In this document: positions 12,126 to 23,880 of the stretch, piece by piece
Layout of the letters: each line of letters opens with the position of its first letter
Position numbering within the stretch: position 1 is the first letter of the stretch
Assembly: GCA_963693085.1 (NCBI GenBank)
Contig: OY856409.1
Coordinates: 665,103,591 to 665,167,590, forward strand
Direction: 5' to 3'
DNA: 64,000 nucleotides
Source of the DNA: Alisma plantago-aquatica
Lineage: Eukaryota; Streptophyta; Magnoliopsida; Alismatales; Alismataceae
The notes under the pieces: generated by a model
What the model was told of the DNA's origin: nothing
Databases searched by the model: none
What the model saw: only the letters and a program-made list of their open reading frames with translations
Made by a program: the position numbers and the translations under genes

Positions 12126-15100
12126 ACAAATGTGTTCTATAGGTTCCTGAAACTTGATGTCCTACTACCCCTCCCTAAAGTGTGTAACTGCAAAAAAGAG
12201 AAACTTCTATTGAGAAGGGAAGAGTTGAAAGTAATGATTAAGAGAGTACCAAAGCAAGAAAAAATATCCTCAATTATAACAAGGAAGGAGCAGTGTAAGA
12301 AAAGAAAAATATTGTGATTGCAAAATGAGTAGTCGTGCATCGTTGACCTACCACAAAGTGTTAGAAATCTTATCAAAAAAATTTGAAGAGAAAGATTAAT
12401 CAACTACAAGTTCCCTCTCTGTCCCATCAACATGATGAGGGATAAAAATAAGACCTATACATATTGTCCGCTTTGATACAACAACAACAACAAGGTATAA
12501 GATCATCCACATCTATTGAGTAGTCGGTCCCAGTACAATAGGATATTGTGGCTCAACTTGTGCCACAACAACAAGCACTAGACTAAGTTGATAATCAATT
12601 GCAAAATCCACACAAAAACATTGAAAAAATTACACTACTCTGGGGATAACCACAAAAATCACTCCACTTCCAGAATTTGGTGTGCCAAAAACTCTTCCCC
12701 TTCACACCAACCTCATTCCAACAAAGATATGGAGTTTTAGAGCAACTCAATCTAACATTAGAGTTGTTTTTCAATAATTCATCAATCATTTTAGTATGTC
12801 TTTGTAAATGCTTTCTCTAACAACAAAGGTAGAAGTGGTGATAAAGAAAATGCAGCCACTGAAGAAAATCCCTCATCAACACTAGAAAATGGCATCACCC
12901 CAATACCAAAACAATGAATCATTAACATGCATGGAAAAACTGATCAGGGAGCTGAAAGAGGATCTCAAAGAGAAAAAGAAAATATGTTGGCAGAGTTCGT
13001 CAAGGGGATAAGAAAAAGTGGGATTCCTCCCCACTATCATCACCATCAAGATTTTATAAAGCATATGCTCCAATGTGAGGAAAAAATCCCTCAACAATCA
13101 CCAATGTCACTGACAATCTAGAGGCGACTGGAGATGGAGTAAATAATGGGAGTGAAGGGTTCATGATAAACATGGGGTTGACATAACTGGAATAAGGAAA
13201 GACATCAGAAATATTTGTACACACCAATGCAAATGTAATGACCTTGGCCTATCACCACATCTGACAAAAGATGTACAAGCAACTATCTATTAAAAAGAGG
13301 AAGAGGTAGATGTAAATGCACAAAAACAACCCATTGACAACCAGATGGGTGATAGTAACTCAAAAAAAGTTTCAAAAGAATATGTCACTGATATAGACCA
13401 CATGCAACAACTACAAGAGAGAAACAAAGGAGAAACCACAAAGACTATAGTGGATCTATTGAAAAATCTCTTTGAATATGAGGCTCCGCACCCTCACCCA
13501 GAGATATATGCGATGAATAATTATTTTATTCTTCATTGTTGCTATTCAAAGAAGTGGGGTTCCAACACATGATGGTAGTAGAGGATGTCAGGTCTTCCCA
13601 TGCAAGCAATACTTATGTGATGACGAGAAATGCGTACAATGTTTATTTGACAATGTAGATTTTTAGATTTAGTGTTCCATGATCCTAAGCACATGCATAG
13701 ACATGCTCTCTAGGACCTCCACCCCTCCTCTACAAAATGGAGGGGATGGTCTTGTTTCCATTTACAAATGCAATTGCAAGATAATCATGTCCTGGATGAC
13801 ATTCTTCATGAAAAAAACCAATAATGACTTCTTATACATAGATTGAAGAAGCCATTTTACATGAGAGGATCTGTAAGGAGACTTTAGGACAAAAGCAAAA
13901 GTAAGAAAAATGTTTTACAAATTCTCTGTTGCAACCTTCTTAGGAGAATTCTCACTTTGAGAAAAAGGCTAGCACATATTCAATGGAATATAAAACCTTG
14001 TGGAATTCCATTATAAAAGAATATTGACACTCCCTGGTTGAGAGACATCATCGATACCCACAAAAAAATAAATATCTAGCTCATCACATCCACTTATATA
14101 CTCTAAGACCATTGTCTTCTTTCTATGGTCAATATTGATAAAAAAGAAAAATAAGATCTATAACTACAACACTTGAGAACAATGAAGTGATGACCTTTGT
14201 TGTTTAAAAATTCAGATTCCAAGAGTATACATTATATACCAATTATACTAGAGTTAATAATAAAGGAAGAGATAGTGTACTATAAACACAATTGGGTGAA
14301 CTACTTGATTGAGATTAATGTCCCACAATTTGCTTGATTTTTGGTATAGTACCTTTTTTGTCTTGATGTTTATGGATGCACTCAATAGACACATGACCAT
14401 CATGCCACTACCAACCATGATATTCATAGATTACATGGGAAATACATCATGGAAGTGATCCATGATAGATAATTATTTCTAGACCCAACTCTACTACTGA
14501 TTTGTGGAAACTATATGGCACAGTTCCCTAACCATTTGAATGCCCATGGAGGAAAGATATAAAATCTATGGCAAAGCAGATGAACTTTCCATCAAAAATA
14601 CTAAGAAGAAGAGTAACCTACACATTAGTAGTGGACATAACTAAAGGAAGTTCATACTCCACATACAAATGAAACATAAATTAAACCTTAGTATGTATAT
14701 GAAAAGAGGCAGATCTAGACTAGTAGAATCACAATAGAAACCTCAAGAACAAATAGAACAATCTAAGGATCCCACTTCTGATTTCTTAGAAGATAGTGAT
14801 GAGAAATAATTTGTACCTAGCCCCAAAGGAATTGTGGTACCTACCTTCGAGAACTTGGATAGGTGGGTGTGTTATTGAATGGGCAAAGATGACCTTGATC
14901 TAGTAATGGAATTTCTAAAACCTGACTTATACATGGAATGACATGTACACTAAGGTAACCTGAATCTTTTGGAAAACAAGTATTGCTAATAGTGTAGCTT
15001 AAAAACCCATACCAAATTCATCTTTATACCTTTTATGTATGATGGTTAGTGGAGACTTCTATCCATCAATATTGTACAAAAATTATCTATAACATCTCAG

Positions 15101-16733
15101 ACCCCTTGTTTTGCAAACACAAAACCAAAAATACCATCAACACACACATTGAGACTGAATATAGAGTGGGGAAATGTGCACATGCAATTATTGATCTGAT
15201 AAAGGAAGGAAAGAAAGTCTATGCATCAACGTCAAAAGAAGTTCAGCATCGAAAACAATTAGTCTGTTATAGATATTTGTGATATACTAAAGAATCCAAT
15301 GATTTTGGTTTCACTCTATTTTGGATGCATGCTCTCTCTAGTTTAGAACTATATGTTGAAGAATACAATCACTATGACAATCATGAACTTAGAGGTGCAT
15401 ATGTTTTTAGATTATTGTGCTCATATTAGGCTAACAAAGAACTCAACAATCAATCAATGTAAAACCTTTCCCATTTTCCCACCATTCGCAAATGTCATCT
15501 CTCAAGGGACAAAGTCACTGATAAGTTTAGCAGATAATGGTGAAATAGGAGAGGGATTACAACCACCTAACTTGTGTAGCACATTTACTTTTTCCTCTTT
15601 TCAAGAAATCTTGAAATCATTTTTTGAGCTACAACCTAATAAGAGGAAAATCTAACACTAAGGGGTAGCCTAAGGCAATTTCATTATTTTTTACCTCTAC
15701 AGTGTTCTCAGCAAGCCTACACTAGATTTATTTGTCTCAAGACATTCCTTTAGTGTCCAAAGATCTTAGGAAATAGGTTAAGTCATTTTATCTCAAATAA
15801 TATATGGATTGTCATGCTTTTAGCTATCCCCCTCTAAATATACTTTAGGATACTATATGTTGGCCTGGACCCACCAAGATAGTATTGGATAATGGTGATC
15901 TGAATCTAATGAATACAATTCATCTATATTAATATGTTTCTAGATACTGGCCAAAAAATAACTATCCCTAGCTAGGAAAAATCTACCATGTCTCTTGACC
16001 CTAAAAAAACCCTAGAAAGGAAAATAGAGTTTAGCAACCCACTCAAACCCTAAGCATACCATATCTATAAGTACCCATTAATAGAGAGAATAAAATATAG
16101 AGTGAAAATGAATAATATTAGTTGTTCCATGTAGGAGCCAAACATATTGCCCAATAGGTGTATTCATGTGCTCACAAATGTAGTCATATCACGATTGGTA
16201 GTAATTCCTGGGATCTCATTAGGATAACCCTAATCTTTTAATAGTGCTCAATAAATCCAAAGAAATATGAAGTCTCGGTATCTAAAATGTGAAATCACTT
16301 ATCTAAATACAACTAGTCACTTGTACTATAGTGACTACTCTCCAAATAAGGGGACCTCTAGTTGAGTGATCCAAAGAAGTACAATATAAATCTCTTAGCC
16401 TTAACCTACCGATCCACATTCACTCATTTAGAAAATAAAAGATGGGAGTGAAATCTAAAGGGGATCTACATATAAACTCTAAGAAGATGCTTCAAAGATG
16501 GTATGAAAATGATAGTTCACATCCTTAAATATATCACATAGTACGTAAAGATAAACCAAATCCCATGAAGTTTATGTCGAACACATTGAAAAATATAACA
16601 TAAAGTACAACAACCCATTAACCTTGGTAGCAAGATAGCAAAAAGTATTCCCACTACTTTTGATCTTCCAATGTAACTTTCCCAAATTCCCCCACTCTTT
16701 AATTCTAATATTTTTTAGGAAACACTATATGCT
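12126..16733. other. Unclassified degenerate sequence right of the LARD
   Basis: This continues the pre-insertion sequence of 1-1685. Many short plus-strand frames exist (for example 12093-12317, 12927-13121, 13345-13572, 15049-15282, 15353-15655) and read like eroded coding sequence rich in Lys, Glu and Asn. None contains a motif I can name. The stretch ends in a PPT-like tract before a putative LTR, so it may be the 3' internal part of an old Athila-like element, but I found no integrase or envelope-like motif to confirm that. CAA-rich microsatellite sequence lies at about 12478-12495. Confidence 0.4.
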
Positions 16734-16747
16734 AAGTTGGGGGGCAT
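16734..16747 (+). other. Polypurine-tract-like site before an LTR-like start
   Basis: AAGTTGGGGGGC lies just upstream of TGACAACATCC at 16748. In Athila-type elements the PPT is commonly of the form CTAAGTTTGGGGG next to the 3' LTR, and the bases here read GCTAAGTTGGGGGG. This suggests the following sequence starts an LTR and the preceding sequence is an element interior. Confidence 0.5.
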
Positions 16748-17497
16748 TGACAACATCCAAAATTTTGGATATTTCTACCTATTTTACCCTTATTTACTAC
16801 ATAATGTAGGCATGCAATGTGACATTCTGTATGTTTTATGCCATATTTGTTATTGTCCCTCCTAGAATGAATATCCATGTATTTTCTGGGAACAACCCAA
16901 TTTCAAGATCTTGCATTCATCCAACCAATGTTTGGACCCCATCAACCTCAAAGATGGAACCCCATCAGTGTGGACCCTCATCCAGAAACCCTACATTGTC
17001 TAGGTGAGACATCAAAGTAGAGTCCCAAACAACATAGGTTCCTTTCCCTCTGGAATAATTTCCATAGGCCCCATCAAACTTGTTACATAAAGTAGGAGTT
17101 TTGTCGATCAGATCTTCATTGATCAAAATCTTCATTTTACCAAAGGTGGAATCCCCATCGACATAGACTCTCATCCAATAGTAATGTCTTAGACACTGCC
17201 ATCAACCTGATACTACCATTGATTAATGATGAAGTAGACCGATGAGGCGTCCATACCAATATGATGCATAAACTTTCACATTCCACTACTCATTGATAAG
17301 GATGTAGAACGATGAGGTTTCTATGTTGTAGAACATCTCTTCTTTGTAGATCATTGTGAGTTTTATTATACAGACTGACGTGGTAGTTACCATTGAAACA
17401 CCACACATGTCGTGACACACATGCTCCTTATTTTGCATCTCAAATAAAATACTATAGAAAGATTACTAGCATCAACCACATGTGACCCACTGGCGCC

Positions 17498-17503
17498 TAT
17501 AAA
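17498..17503 (+). promoter_or_regulatory. TATA-like box in the Athila-like LTR
   Basis: TATAAA in the context GGCGCCTATAAATTCGC, about 750 bases into the putative LTR. Its position and GC-rich flank fit a core promoter, but there is no expression evidence. Confidence 0.4.
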
Positions 17504-17737
17504 TTCGCATTCGAGGCATCATTTGTGGGCATCATCTTTCTTCTATTTGAAGTGTTACCTCTCTAGACATTGAGCATTGAGAGGATGAAGGTATCAATTT
17601 ATTTGTCTCCATAAACCACTGCTTTTGAGTTTCCACTGGTGGTTCTTCATGAGGGGGAATCCTTAAACTTTCTTATTAGCTTTGTTGACAACTAGAAAGA
17701 GGAGTAGAAGCTTGTCTTAAAAGGAATGATTGGACAA

Positions 17738-17966
17738 TGATAACACCTAAGGGCACCTCCTATTCAGGTAGCCCATTAATAGCTACTTCGTGGTTGAGGG
17801 TGCTTGGCCCAAAGTACTACTAGGATGGGTGACCTGTTGGGAAGTTGTTCATAGGCTATGCGTGAGTGAGGAGATAGTGTACAATTGAGGCCAATGGTGG
17901 TCTAAGAGACCAATCATCATTTATGAAACTCTACAAGAGCATTGTACAATGGGCTCTAGCATGACA
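17738..17966 (+). repeat. Left LTR of the Cassandra-like TRIM
   Basis: Begins TGATAACACC and ends ATGACA. Blocks shared with the right LTR include AGGTAGCCCAT, GTGAGGA, CAATGGTGGTCTA/TAATGGTGGTCTA and GAAACTCTAC. It retains the 5S-like block. Confidence 0.7.
17792..17855 (+). ncRNA. 5S rRNA-derived promoter block in a TRIM LTR
   Basis: Contains GTGCTTGG, then GTACTACTAGGATGGGTGAC and TGGGAAGT. These match the 3' two thirds of the internal control region of plant 5S rRNA (box A region, intermediate element and box C) with a few changes. It lacks the 5' half and 3' end of 5S rRNA, so it is not a 5S gene. In Cassandra elements this block is thought to recruit RNA polymerase III factors. Confidence 0.8.
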
Positions 17967-17969
17967 AAA

Positions 17970-17981
17970 GGTATTAGAGCC
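17970..17981 (+). other. PBS of the Cassandra-like TRIM
   Basis: GGTATTAGAGCC, one base off the usual GGTATCAGAGCC, 3 bases after the left LTR end. It is the Met-tRNA type used by Cassandra elements. Confidence 0.7.
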
Positions 17982-18251
17982 GATTCTTATCCATTAGGTG
18001 GGACCCACATGGGCATATGGCATGTCGGTCTTCAGTTAGTGAGGTGGGATGGAACCCCCATTGTGATGGAAGTTGTGAATGGAAAATGGTTGTATATGGG
18101 ATATTATGAGTCTACATAAAAATGGGTTAAGATTGTGAGGCAATATAGCTAAGTCTTGATGAGGATGTAAAGAGTTTAAGTAGAGGAGAATAGAACATGT
18201 TAGGATTTGAGACCTCTGGGAAAATGATCGGAAAAAGAAATATGGGACTAC

Positions 18252-18434
18252 CTATATCAGCAAGGTGCGCCTCTTTTTTAGGTAGCCCATCAATATGTAC
18301 TTTTTGGTCAATCATGCTCAACCTAGAGTGTGTCAGTGAGGAAGAACTATGCCACCCAAGCTAATGGTGGTCTATGTGCTAGCCCCATTGTTGAAACTCT
18401 ACTAGAACCTTTGGCAGTGGGTCTGTGTGTTACA
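18252..18434 (+). repeat. Right LTR of the Cassandra-like TRIM, 5S box lost
   Basis: Aligns to the left LTR at both ends (GCGCCTC...AGGTAGCCCAT and TAATGGTGGTCTA...GAAACTCTACTAGA, ending GTTACA). It lacks about 45 bases that in the left LTR hold the box C-like part of the 5S block. The start is approximate. Confidence 0.65.
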
Positions 18435-19194
18435 CTTTTAGTTCATTAGAGAACAAAGGTCATAATGATGTCTTGTTTGCTTGTCTGTTTGTAATCTTCA
18501 GAGTCAGGAATTCTTCTAACCTTAGATTTTAAATGATCCCAGGAGAGGGAGGGAATAGAAACTAATAATGACTTCTCACAAACTATGCTGAGAGTATGGA
18601 ATGAGTTTGAGTGTTTGCATGTTGGTGAGTGTGGTGCGTAGGTGAACACCAATATGACCATCCTTATATCATAGCATAATCCATACAAACTATATACCTA
18701 TTTTTCATTTCATAACATAAATTTTATTTCTATCATCCTTTTTAATCTAGATGTAACACTCAATTTTGTAAGGAACTCACTCAGTCTGACCGAGTTAGCT
18801 AGGATAAGACTCAAGGTATTGAAAGATTACCTCTCTTGTATATATGTTTGATTATGTTTGACATAGATGACCCTATATACCATTGCATTCATATCTAGGA
18901 GTCATCTACAAAGTTACAATTTGACCCCTAGAATATGATCCATTTTTCTTTCACTTTGGACTCACATTTTGAGCCAATCATCACATCTAGTGAAGACCCA
19001 AATGGATATATCCAATGGTTTGTCAACGTACATGATACTCACAAGATTAAAGACATATCAGAAACCTCTCATCGGGTAAACATAATAGACATTTCTTTAT
19101 GAGACCTATCACATTGTTGGTAAAGCACCACTCCTACAAACAACGTAAAGAAGTTCAAGAAGCTCACCAAGTTCTTACATCAAGCCTCACCAAC

Positions 19195-19490
19195 TATCTG
19201 AGCAATTGAATCACCATTTCAAAAAAAGGGAGAACACATCATTATTTGAATCTTGGGAAAGATTCAAGGATATATAAAGGAAGTCTACTCATCATGGATT
19301 AGATCAATGGCTCATATTCCATACTTTCTAAAATGGCCTACAATTATTTATCAATTATCTCCTAGATGTATAAACCAAAGGTGGCCTACTACAAAAAAGT
19401 ATGATGATGGTAGAAATACAATATATGATATAGAAATCAATCACAATAACAAGGGGGTGGAGAACAATTCAGTTCCTCTTGTGAATTCTT
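19195..19490 (+). pseudogene. Athila-like gag relic
   Basis: In the frame starting at 19231 the sequence reads RTSLFESWERFKDI, stop, RKSTHHG, then HTF, stop, NGL, then LLDV. This follows the conserved Athila/Tat gag order E-x-L-Y-E-A-W-E-R-F-K-D-L-L-R-K-C-P-H-H-G, F-Y-N-G-L, and the LDAASGG region. At least four in-frame stops break it, so it is not functional. It lies on the same strand as the protease relic about 0.75 kb downstream, in the normal gag-then-protease order. Confidence 0.75.
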
Positions 19491-20221
19491 ACAAATTCCG
19501 ACTCTATGCATCATGACACTTTCAACACCAAGCTAGACCAGGTGATGGACTTCATGATGAACTTGGATCATGATTAAGAGGACCTAAGGGGAGAACTCAA
19601 AGCTATACTTCCAACACGACCCTCTAATGATTTCTAGATACATAGGGTTTTCATGGAATAAAAAGGAATGATCAATAATAATGTCACTCAAGTGCTGACA
19701 AAAAATGAGATAATCTTAGCAAACTTGCATGACATGACCTAGACTCTTGTGGGTCAAGTGTCCTAATTTGTTACCTCTACCCAAAATGTTAAATTTCCAT
19801 GAGTAAAAATAGCAATAAATACAACAAATACAGTGATATTACTACAAAATGTGGGAAGTAACTTTCCAAGGTGATGCTTGGCAAAGTGAAAGAGCCACAA
19901 GACAAATATAGGACTAAAACAACTGAATATGGTGATAAGAATTATCCTATAGATGTTAATATAGCTCAAGATAAGAATCAAGGATCGAAGTCCTCTCCTA
20001 AATAGTCCTAATAGATTCACATTCCATTCCTTTCCTCACACCTTGGGAAGCAGTTCTCAAAGTCCATTGACATCCTAAAGAAACTCCATTTCAATATTCT
20101 CTTCATGCAGACAATTGTCAAGATTTCCACCTACTCAAATTCCTAAGGAAATGATGAAATGGAATTATATGATAGATGACAATGAGGTTGTCAAGCATGC
20201 ATGCACCTCAAAATAGATAGT

Positions 20222-20676
20222 GCAAGCAAATATGCCTAAGAGGCTAAAGGATATAGGTTTCTTTGTTATGCCATGCTTCATTGGAGATTCTAAATGTCAG
20301 AACAAGCATGTGGACCTCCACAATAGCATAAACACCATACATATATCCTTATGACAAAGTATAGGCCTCACCAAAACAAATTCTACATGGATGAGGATAC
20401 ATATTGCATATCTCTCCATGTCCATCCCATGGGAATTTTTAACATGTACTTGTTAATTGTAAGAAAATCTACATATGTTGTGACTTTGTTTTAATGAATA
20501 TCAAGGAGGGACCTAGATACCCGTTTACATGTGGGCTTCCATTCTTATCCATGGTGGGATCTATTTTGGACGTGGAATATCAAATCATCACTCTTCGTGT
20601 TGGCAATGAAAATTTAAATGTAAAATTCTTTAAGCCCATGTCAAGACCCCCTCCTACCAAAGAGCTTACCTCATGA
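20222..20676 (+). pseudogene. Athila-like retroviral-type aspartic protease relic
   Basis: Readable blocks in order: MPKRLKDIGFFVMPCFIGDS, then DLHNSINTI where relatives have the catalytic DLGASIN, then FTCGLPFLSMVGSILDV, which matches the family's I-I-L-G-R-P-F-L-A-T-x-x-A-x-I-D-V block, then TLRVGNENLNVKFF. The active-site motif is changed (Gly-Ala to His-Asn) and stops or frame changes occur between blocks. The last 60 codons (20494-20676) remain open. No reverse transcriptase or integrase follows, so the polymerase region has been deleted. Confidence 0.8.
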
Positions 20677-20689
20677 GTTATGAAGATAT

Positions 20690-21605
20690 ATTGGCAAATG
20701 ATTTTCATTCATGTCCACTACATACACCACTACTGAAGCCACCAGAGCCCCTACAATCCACATCTCAAAAATTTACCTTCATCCTTAGATTAGATTCAAC
20801 TAAAAGAAGAGTAAAATTCATGATTGTATGTGGAGGGTGGTAAGTTATCTTTGAGTTTGTTTTTGCATTTCCTATTTACTTTAAAACATTTGATTTTTTT
20901 CATTTTTTTGCATTTACATGTTAGGATTGCACAAATATATTAGGCCTTTGTGAATTGTGCTAAATCTAACATTGATTGGCTAATTTTCGTGATTGTCAAT
21001 TAAGTCAAAGAAAAAGGATATTTTCTATTAGTTTTTCATGTTATAAAATTTGACTAATGAATTAATTGTTACATTCAACAAAGAGCCTCTATTTTTGTAA
21101 TTCTTAATCATTGGGAAAATTAGACTCATGATTTGTGGGAAGGAGTAAATTGTTGATAAATTTTCAAATTTAATTTTTTTCTTGAATCCAACAAACTTAG
21201 ATTTCATGAAATTTGTACTTTCTATTATTTTTGTTGTTTAGTTTTTTCTTTATAAATTACTCTAAATATTAGTCATGTTTGATAATCAAGATGATGAAAT
21301 GGCACCTCTAACACCAAAAGAGAGAGAGAAAAATTAGAAAATATTCTATCAATCAATCATAACTCAATCAACATGGTAAATTTGAAGCATTGATAAGTAG
21401 GAGGTACGCGCACTACTCCCATCCAACTGGGCCGGGATATAGAGAACAATTGCTTTCTAATAGATCCATATTCTGGGGACTTCTAGAGAAATTTATATCA
21501 ATAAAAAATATCCATGTTTCATTTTAGTTTCCAATTTATTATAGTCTAGAGAGGTGCTTTTAAAATTGATTAAATGATAATAAGATGATCTCTGTATTAT
21601 TTTAT
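20690..21605. other. Post-protease remnant without genes
   Basis: AT-rich, no usable open frame. A GGAGGGTGGTAAGTTATC stretch at about 20832 followed by T-rich sequence resembles the untranslated region that follows pol in Athila-type elements, suggesting a deletion that joins protease directly to 3' sequence. The segment ends in tttat (21601-21605), the target duplication of the next element. Confidence 0.4.
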
Positions 21606-22353
21606 TGTAATGCCCCTGACCTAGATTAGTGCTTGAGTATGCTTTCTTTGCTTAATAAGATGCTTACAACCTTAATATAATCCTTTGAGATGCTTATCTT
21701 TCATGTGACAATCTTATGTTTCCAGTTTGATCCTATTCTGATGATGTATGAGCTTTGTATGCTTGTTTTGGACCAAATTGCAATTTACCCATGTTGAGGG
21801 GTTATTTTGAAATTTATCTCATTTTGACTGTTCCCTTAGTGATTTAGTATCATGAGAGAGAATTATGCTATGGGGTGCCTTGTTGGACCTTGGTTGATGA
21901 GGTGGCATCATGTGGTGATGCTAGGGTTTCTAGGGTTTTGGTTGTTATGCATAGTGTCGACCATGTTGAGCTTGGTTGAGTGTTGCGACCTTTGTCTCGA
22001 CCATGTTGGTGTGCTTTGGGTGTGTGTCAACCAAAACACCTTCCTTGAGTGTTTTTTTTTTACCTTTATGATCTTGGGGTGCTTTTGGTCGAGATGGTTG
22101 TCTTCTTGTGGTGTGTTTCGACCATGGTTGTATGGTGACCTTTTGTTGTGGTCAAGACAAGATGCCTTGGTGTTTGTTTTGACCTCTAGGGTGGTAGTGA
22201 CCCAAGTGGTTGAGACCCCACCTAGGTTTTATAATCATAGGTTTCATGCATGTATATAGTGGTTGCATGGTTGTTTTCTTAGTGGACAAGTGTCTCTTTT
22301 GTGCTCTCTTATGTTGATACCTCACACCTACCTTACTTCCCTCCTCCTTTGAG

Positions 22354-22360
22354 TATATAA
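22354..22360 (+). promoter_or_regulatory. LTR TATA box (5' LTR)
   Basis: TATATAA 748 bases from the LTR start. The 3' LTR (31438-31444, 742 bases in) and the related solo LTR (46935-46941, 752 bases in) have the same box at nearly the same distance, which supports a conserved core promoter. Confidence 0.65.
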
Positions 22361-23414
22361 CCTCTCTATTCTTCATGAAAGTATCATTTTTAGACCTCCT
22401 TCTTCACCCTTCTCTTGTGGTCGTCCTTGGATATTTGAGGATCGGGAAGGACTCATCTTGGGTGCTTTGGAGGTCGACCAACCTTACATGTGGTGCTTTG
22501 GAGCTTCATCACCTTCCTAGTGGTGATTCTTAGTGGTTTCTCTTCTTTATAAGTGGTTCTTTTCCCTTGATCATGTTTTCCTTTGGTACCCTACCTTTCT
22601 TCTTCATCTTCTTGGCCTTAAGACCATGTTTTGATATGGTCACTTCCTTGAACATCTTCTCCTAACAAAGGGGTCATAGACTATGTTTTGACATTGTGAC
22701 ACCTGAGTGAGAAGGATCTCTCTTATAACTTCTTTCTTCTTGGTTCGTCCTAGGTTTTATCACCCTCTTTCTCAAACATCCTTTTAACCATGGTGTTCTT
22801 CTCTTTTGAGGTGATTTTGTGGCCGAAGTGTTGATCCAAATTGGAGCATCTTCTTCTCTCTTAGATCCTTTGATCTTGGAGTTTGATTCTCTCCCTAAGG
22901 TGGGTTATATAACTCTCTACCTTCTTCTATTACTTGCACCATAATACTACTTGCATGATACTATTTTGATCTTTAAACTTGATGCTAATATGCTAGATGA
23001 TGTTATCATAACGTACGATTCAAGTCTTGTTAATAATCTCTTAAAATCTGCTCCATATCCTAAACCCTAAATTTTTGTATCTGACTTGTTATGTGTTGGT
23101 TGAGGTGATTTTGATACATGCAACAAGATTTTTGGTGTCATCACCATGTTTTGTTTATCCTTTGTGTTTTGTTGAGGTCTTTGGGTTGGTTTTCTTCAAA
23201 TTGAAGCTTGGTTTTCTTCCACCTAGTTGGTTTTCATGAATGTTTTAGAGTTTGGATTTCAAGATTTTGATGTGCTTCTTGCATGGAGTTTTTCCACCTT
23301 GTTGATGGTGACCTTCCATGATGTTAACCTTCTATTTTGAATGAAGTTTATCTCTATTTTGATGTTAGCTAAGTGTTGTTAGGGTAGCTTGACCTTGGTG
23401 GTCTCTACACCTTG

Positions 23415-23880
23415 ATCTTGTCTTGGTTGAAACATATGTGTTGTTCATGGTCAAGACCTATGTTTTGGTTTTGGTCGAGATGCATATCTTTGTTTCGGTC
23501 GAGACTCATGACCTAGTGTCATGACCACAACCCTAACCTTAATAGATTGAGGGTCATAACACTCGAAGGTCGAGACACATGTTTGGGTGTCATAGTTGAA
23601 ACCCTAATCCTAGGGTGGTCAAAACACTTGTTTGTATGGATGATTGAGAGATGTGTTTTGGTAATGGTCGAAACACTTATTTTATGCACGGTCAAGACAC
23701 GTACTTTTGTGGTGGTCAAGACACATGTTCTTATTGGCTTGAGGCTGAGACACTTGGATGGTTTATGGTTGTGACACATGTTTTCTTGGGTGGTTGATAC
23801 ACTCACTTGAGTGCATGGTTATAACACATGTGGAACTTTGTAAAGGTTGATACATATGTGCATTTAAATGTTGGTTGACA
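23415..23880. repeat. GGTCGAGAC-motif repeat field in the 5' LTR
   Basis: Degenerate units of the form GGTCGAGACACATGTTT recur at irregular spacings of roughly 30-45 bases; C/T decay produces GGTTGAGAC, GGTCAAGAC and GGTCGAAAC variants. The same field occurs in the 3' LTR (32460-32940) and in altered form in the solo LTR (about 47980-48350). The minus- and plus-strand open frames here are by-products of the repeat. Confidence 0.75.

Larger units (their letters stand above)
17738..18434 (+). mobile_element. Cassandra-like TRIM retrotransposon
   Basis: Seen: two short homologous direct repeats (17738-17966 and about 18252-18434) around about 285 bases, with a Met-tRNA-type PBS just after the first (GGTATTAGAGCC, 17970-17981). 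The first repeat contains a clear 5S rRNA-like block (17792-17855). Known: Cassandra elements are terminal-repeat retrotransposons in miniature of about 565-860 bases whose LTRs carry a 5S rRNA promoter; size, PBS and 5S block all fit. No coding sequence exists or is expected. Odd: the second LTR has lost most of the 5S block, and I see no target duplication, so the ends are eroded or misplaced by a few bases. Confidence 0.75.
16748..18960 (+). repeat. Putative LTR and leader of an Athila-like Ty3 element, interrupted by a TRIM
   Basis: The start is set by the PPT-like tract and a TG dinucleotide. A TATA-like box at 17498-17503 fits an LTR promoter, and a degenerate Athila-like gag begins about 250 bases after the segment. 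The Cassandra-like TRIM at 17738-18434 interrupts it. The right boundary is a guess because I could not find a clear PBS, and no second copy of this LTR lies in the window. It could instead be a solo LTR joined to unrelated leader sequence. Confidence 0.4.

Noticed and set aside
17792..17855. Functional 5S rRNA gene
   Set aside because: Only about 64 bases match; the 5' half and 3' end of 5S rRNA are missing and the block lies inside a short LTR next to a PBS.
21852..22259. 135-codon open frame with hydrophobic segments, like a membrane protein
   Set aside because: It lies wholly in the chromovirus 5' LTR. The matching 3' LTR sequence is interrupted differently, and its Cys/Val-rich content comes from the TCGACC/GGTCGA repeats.
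23415..23880. CRISPR-like array
   Set aside because: Units are degenerate and irregularly spaced, are not separated by unique spacers of constant length, and sit in a plant LTR.
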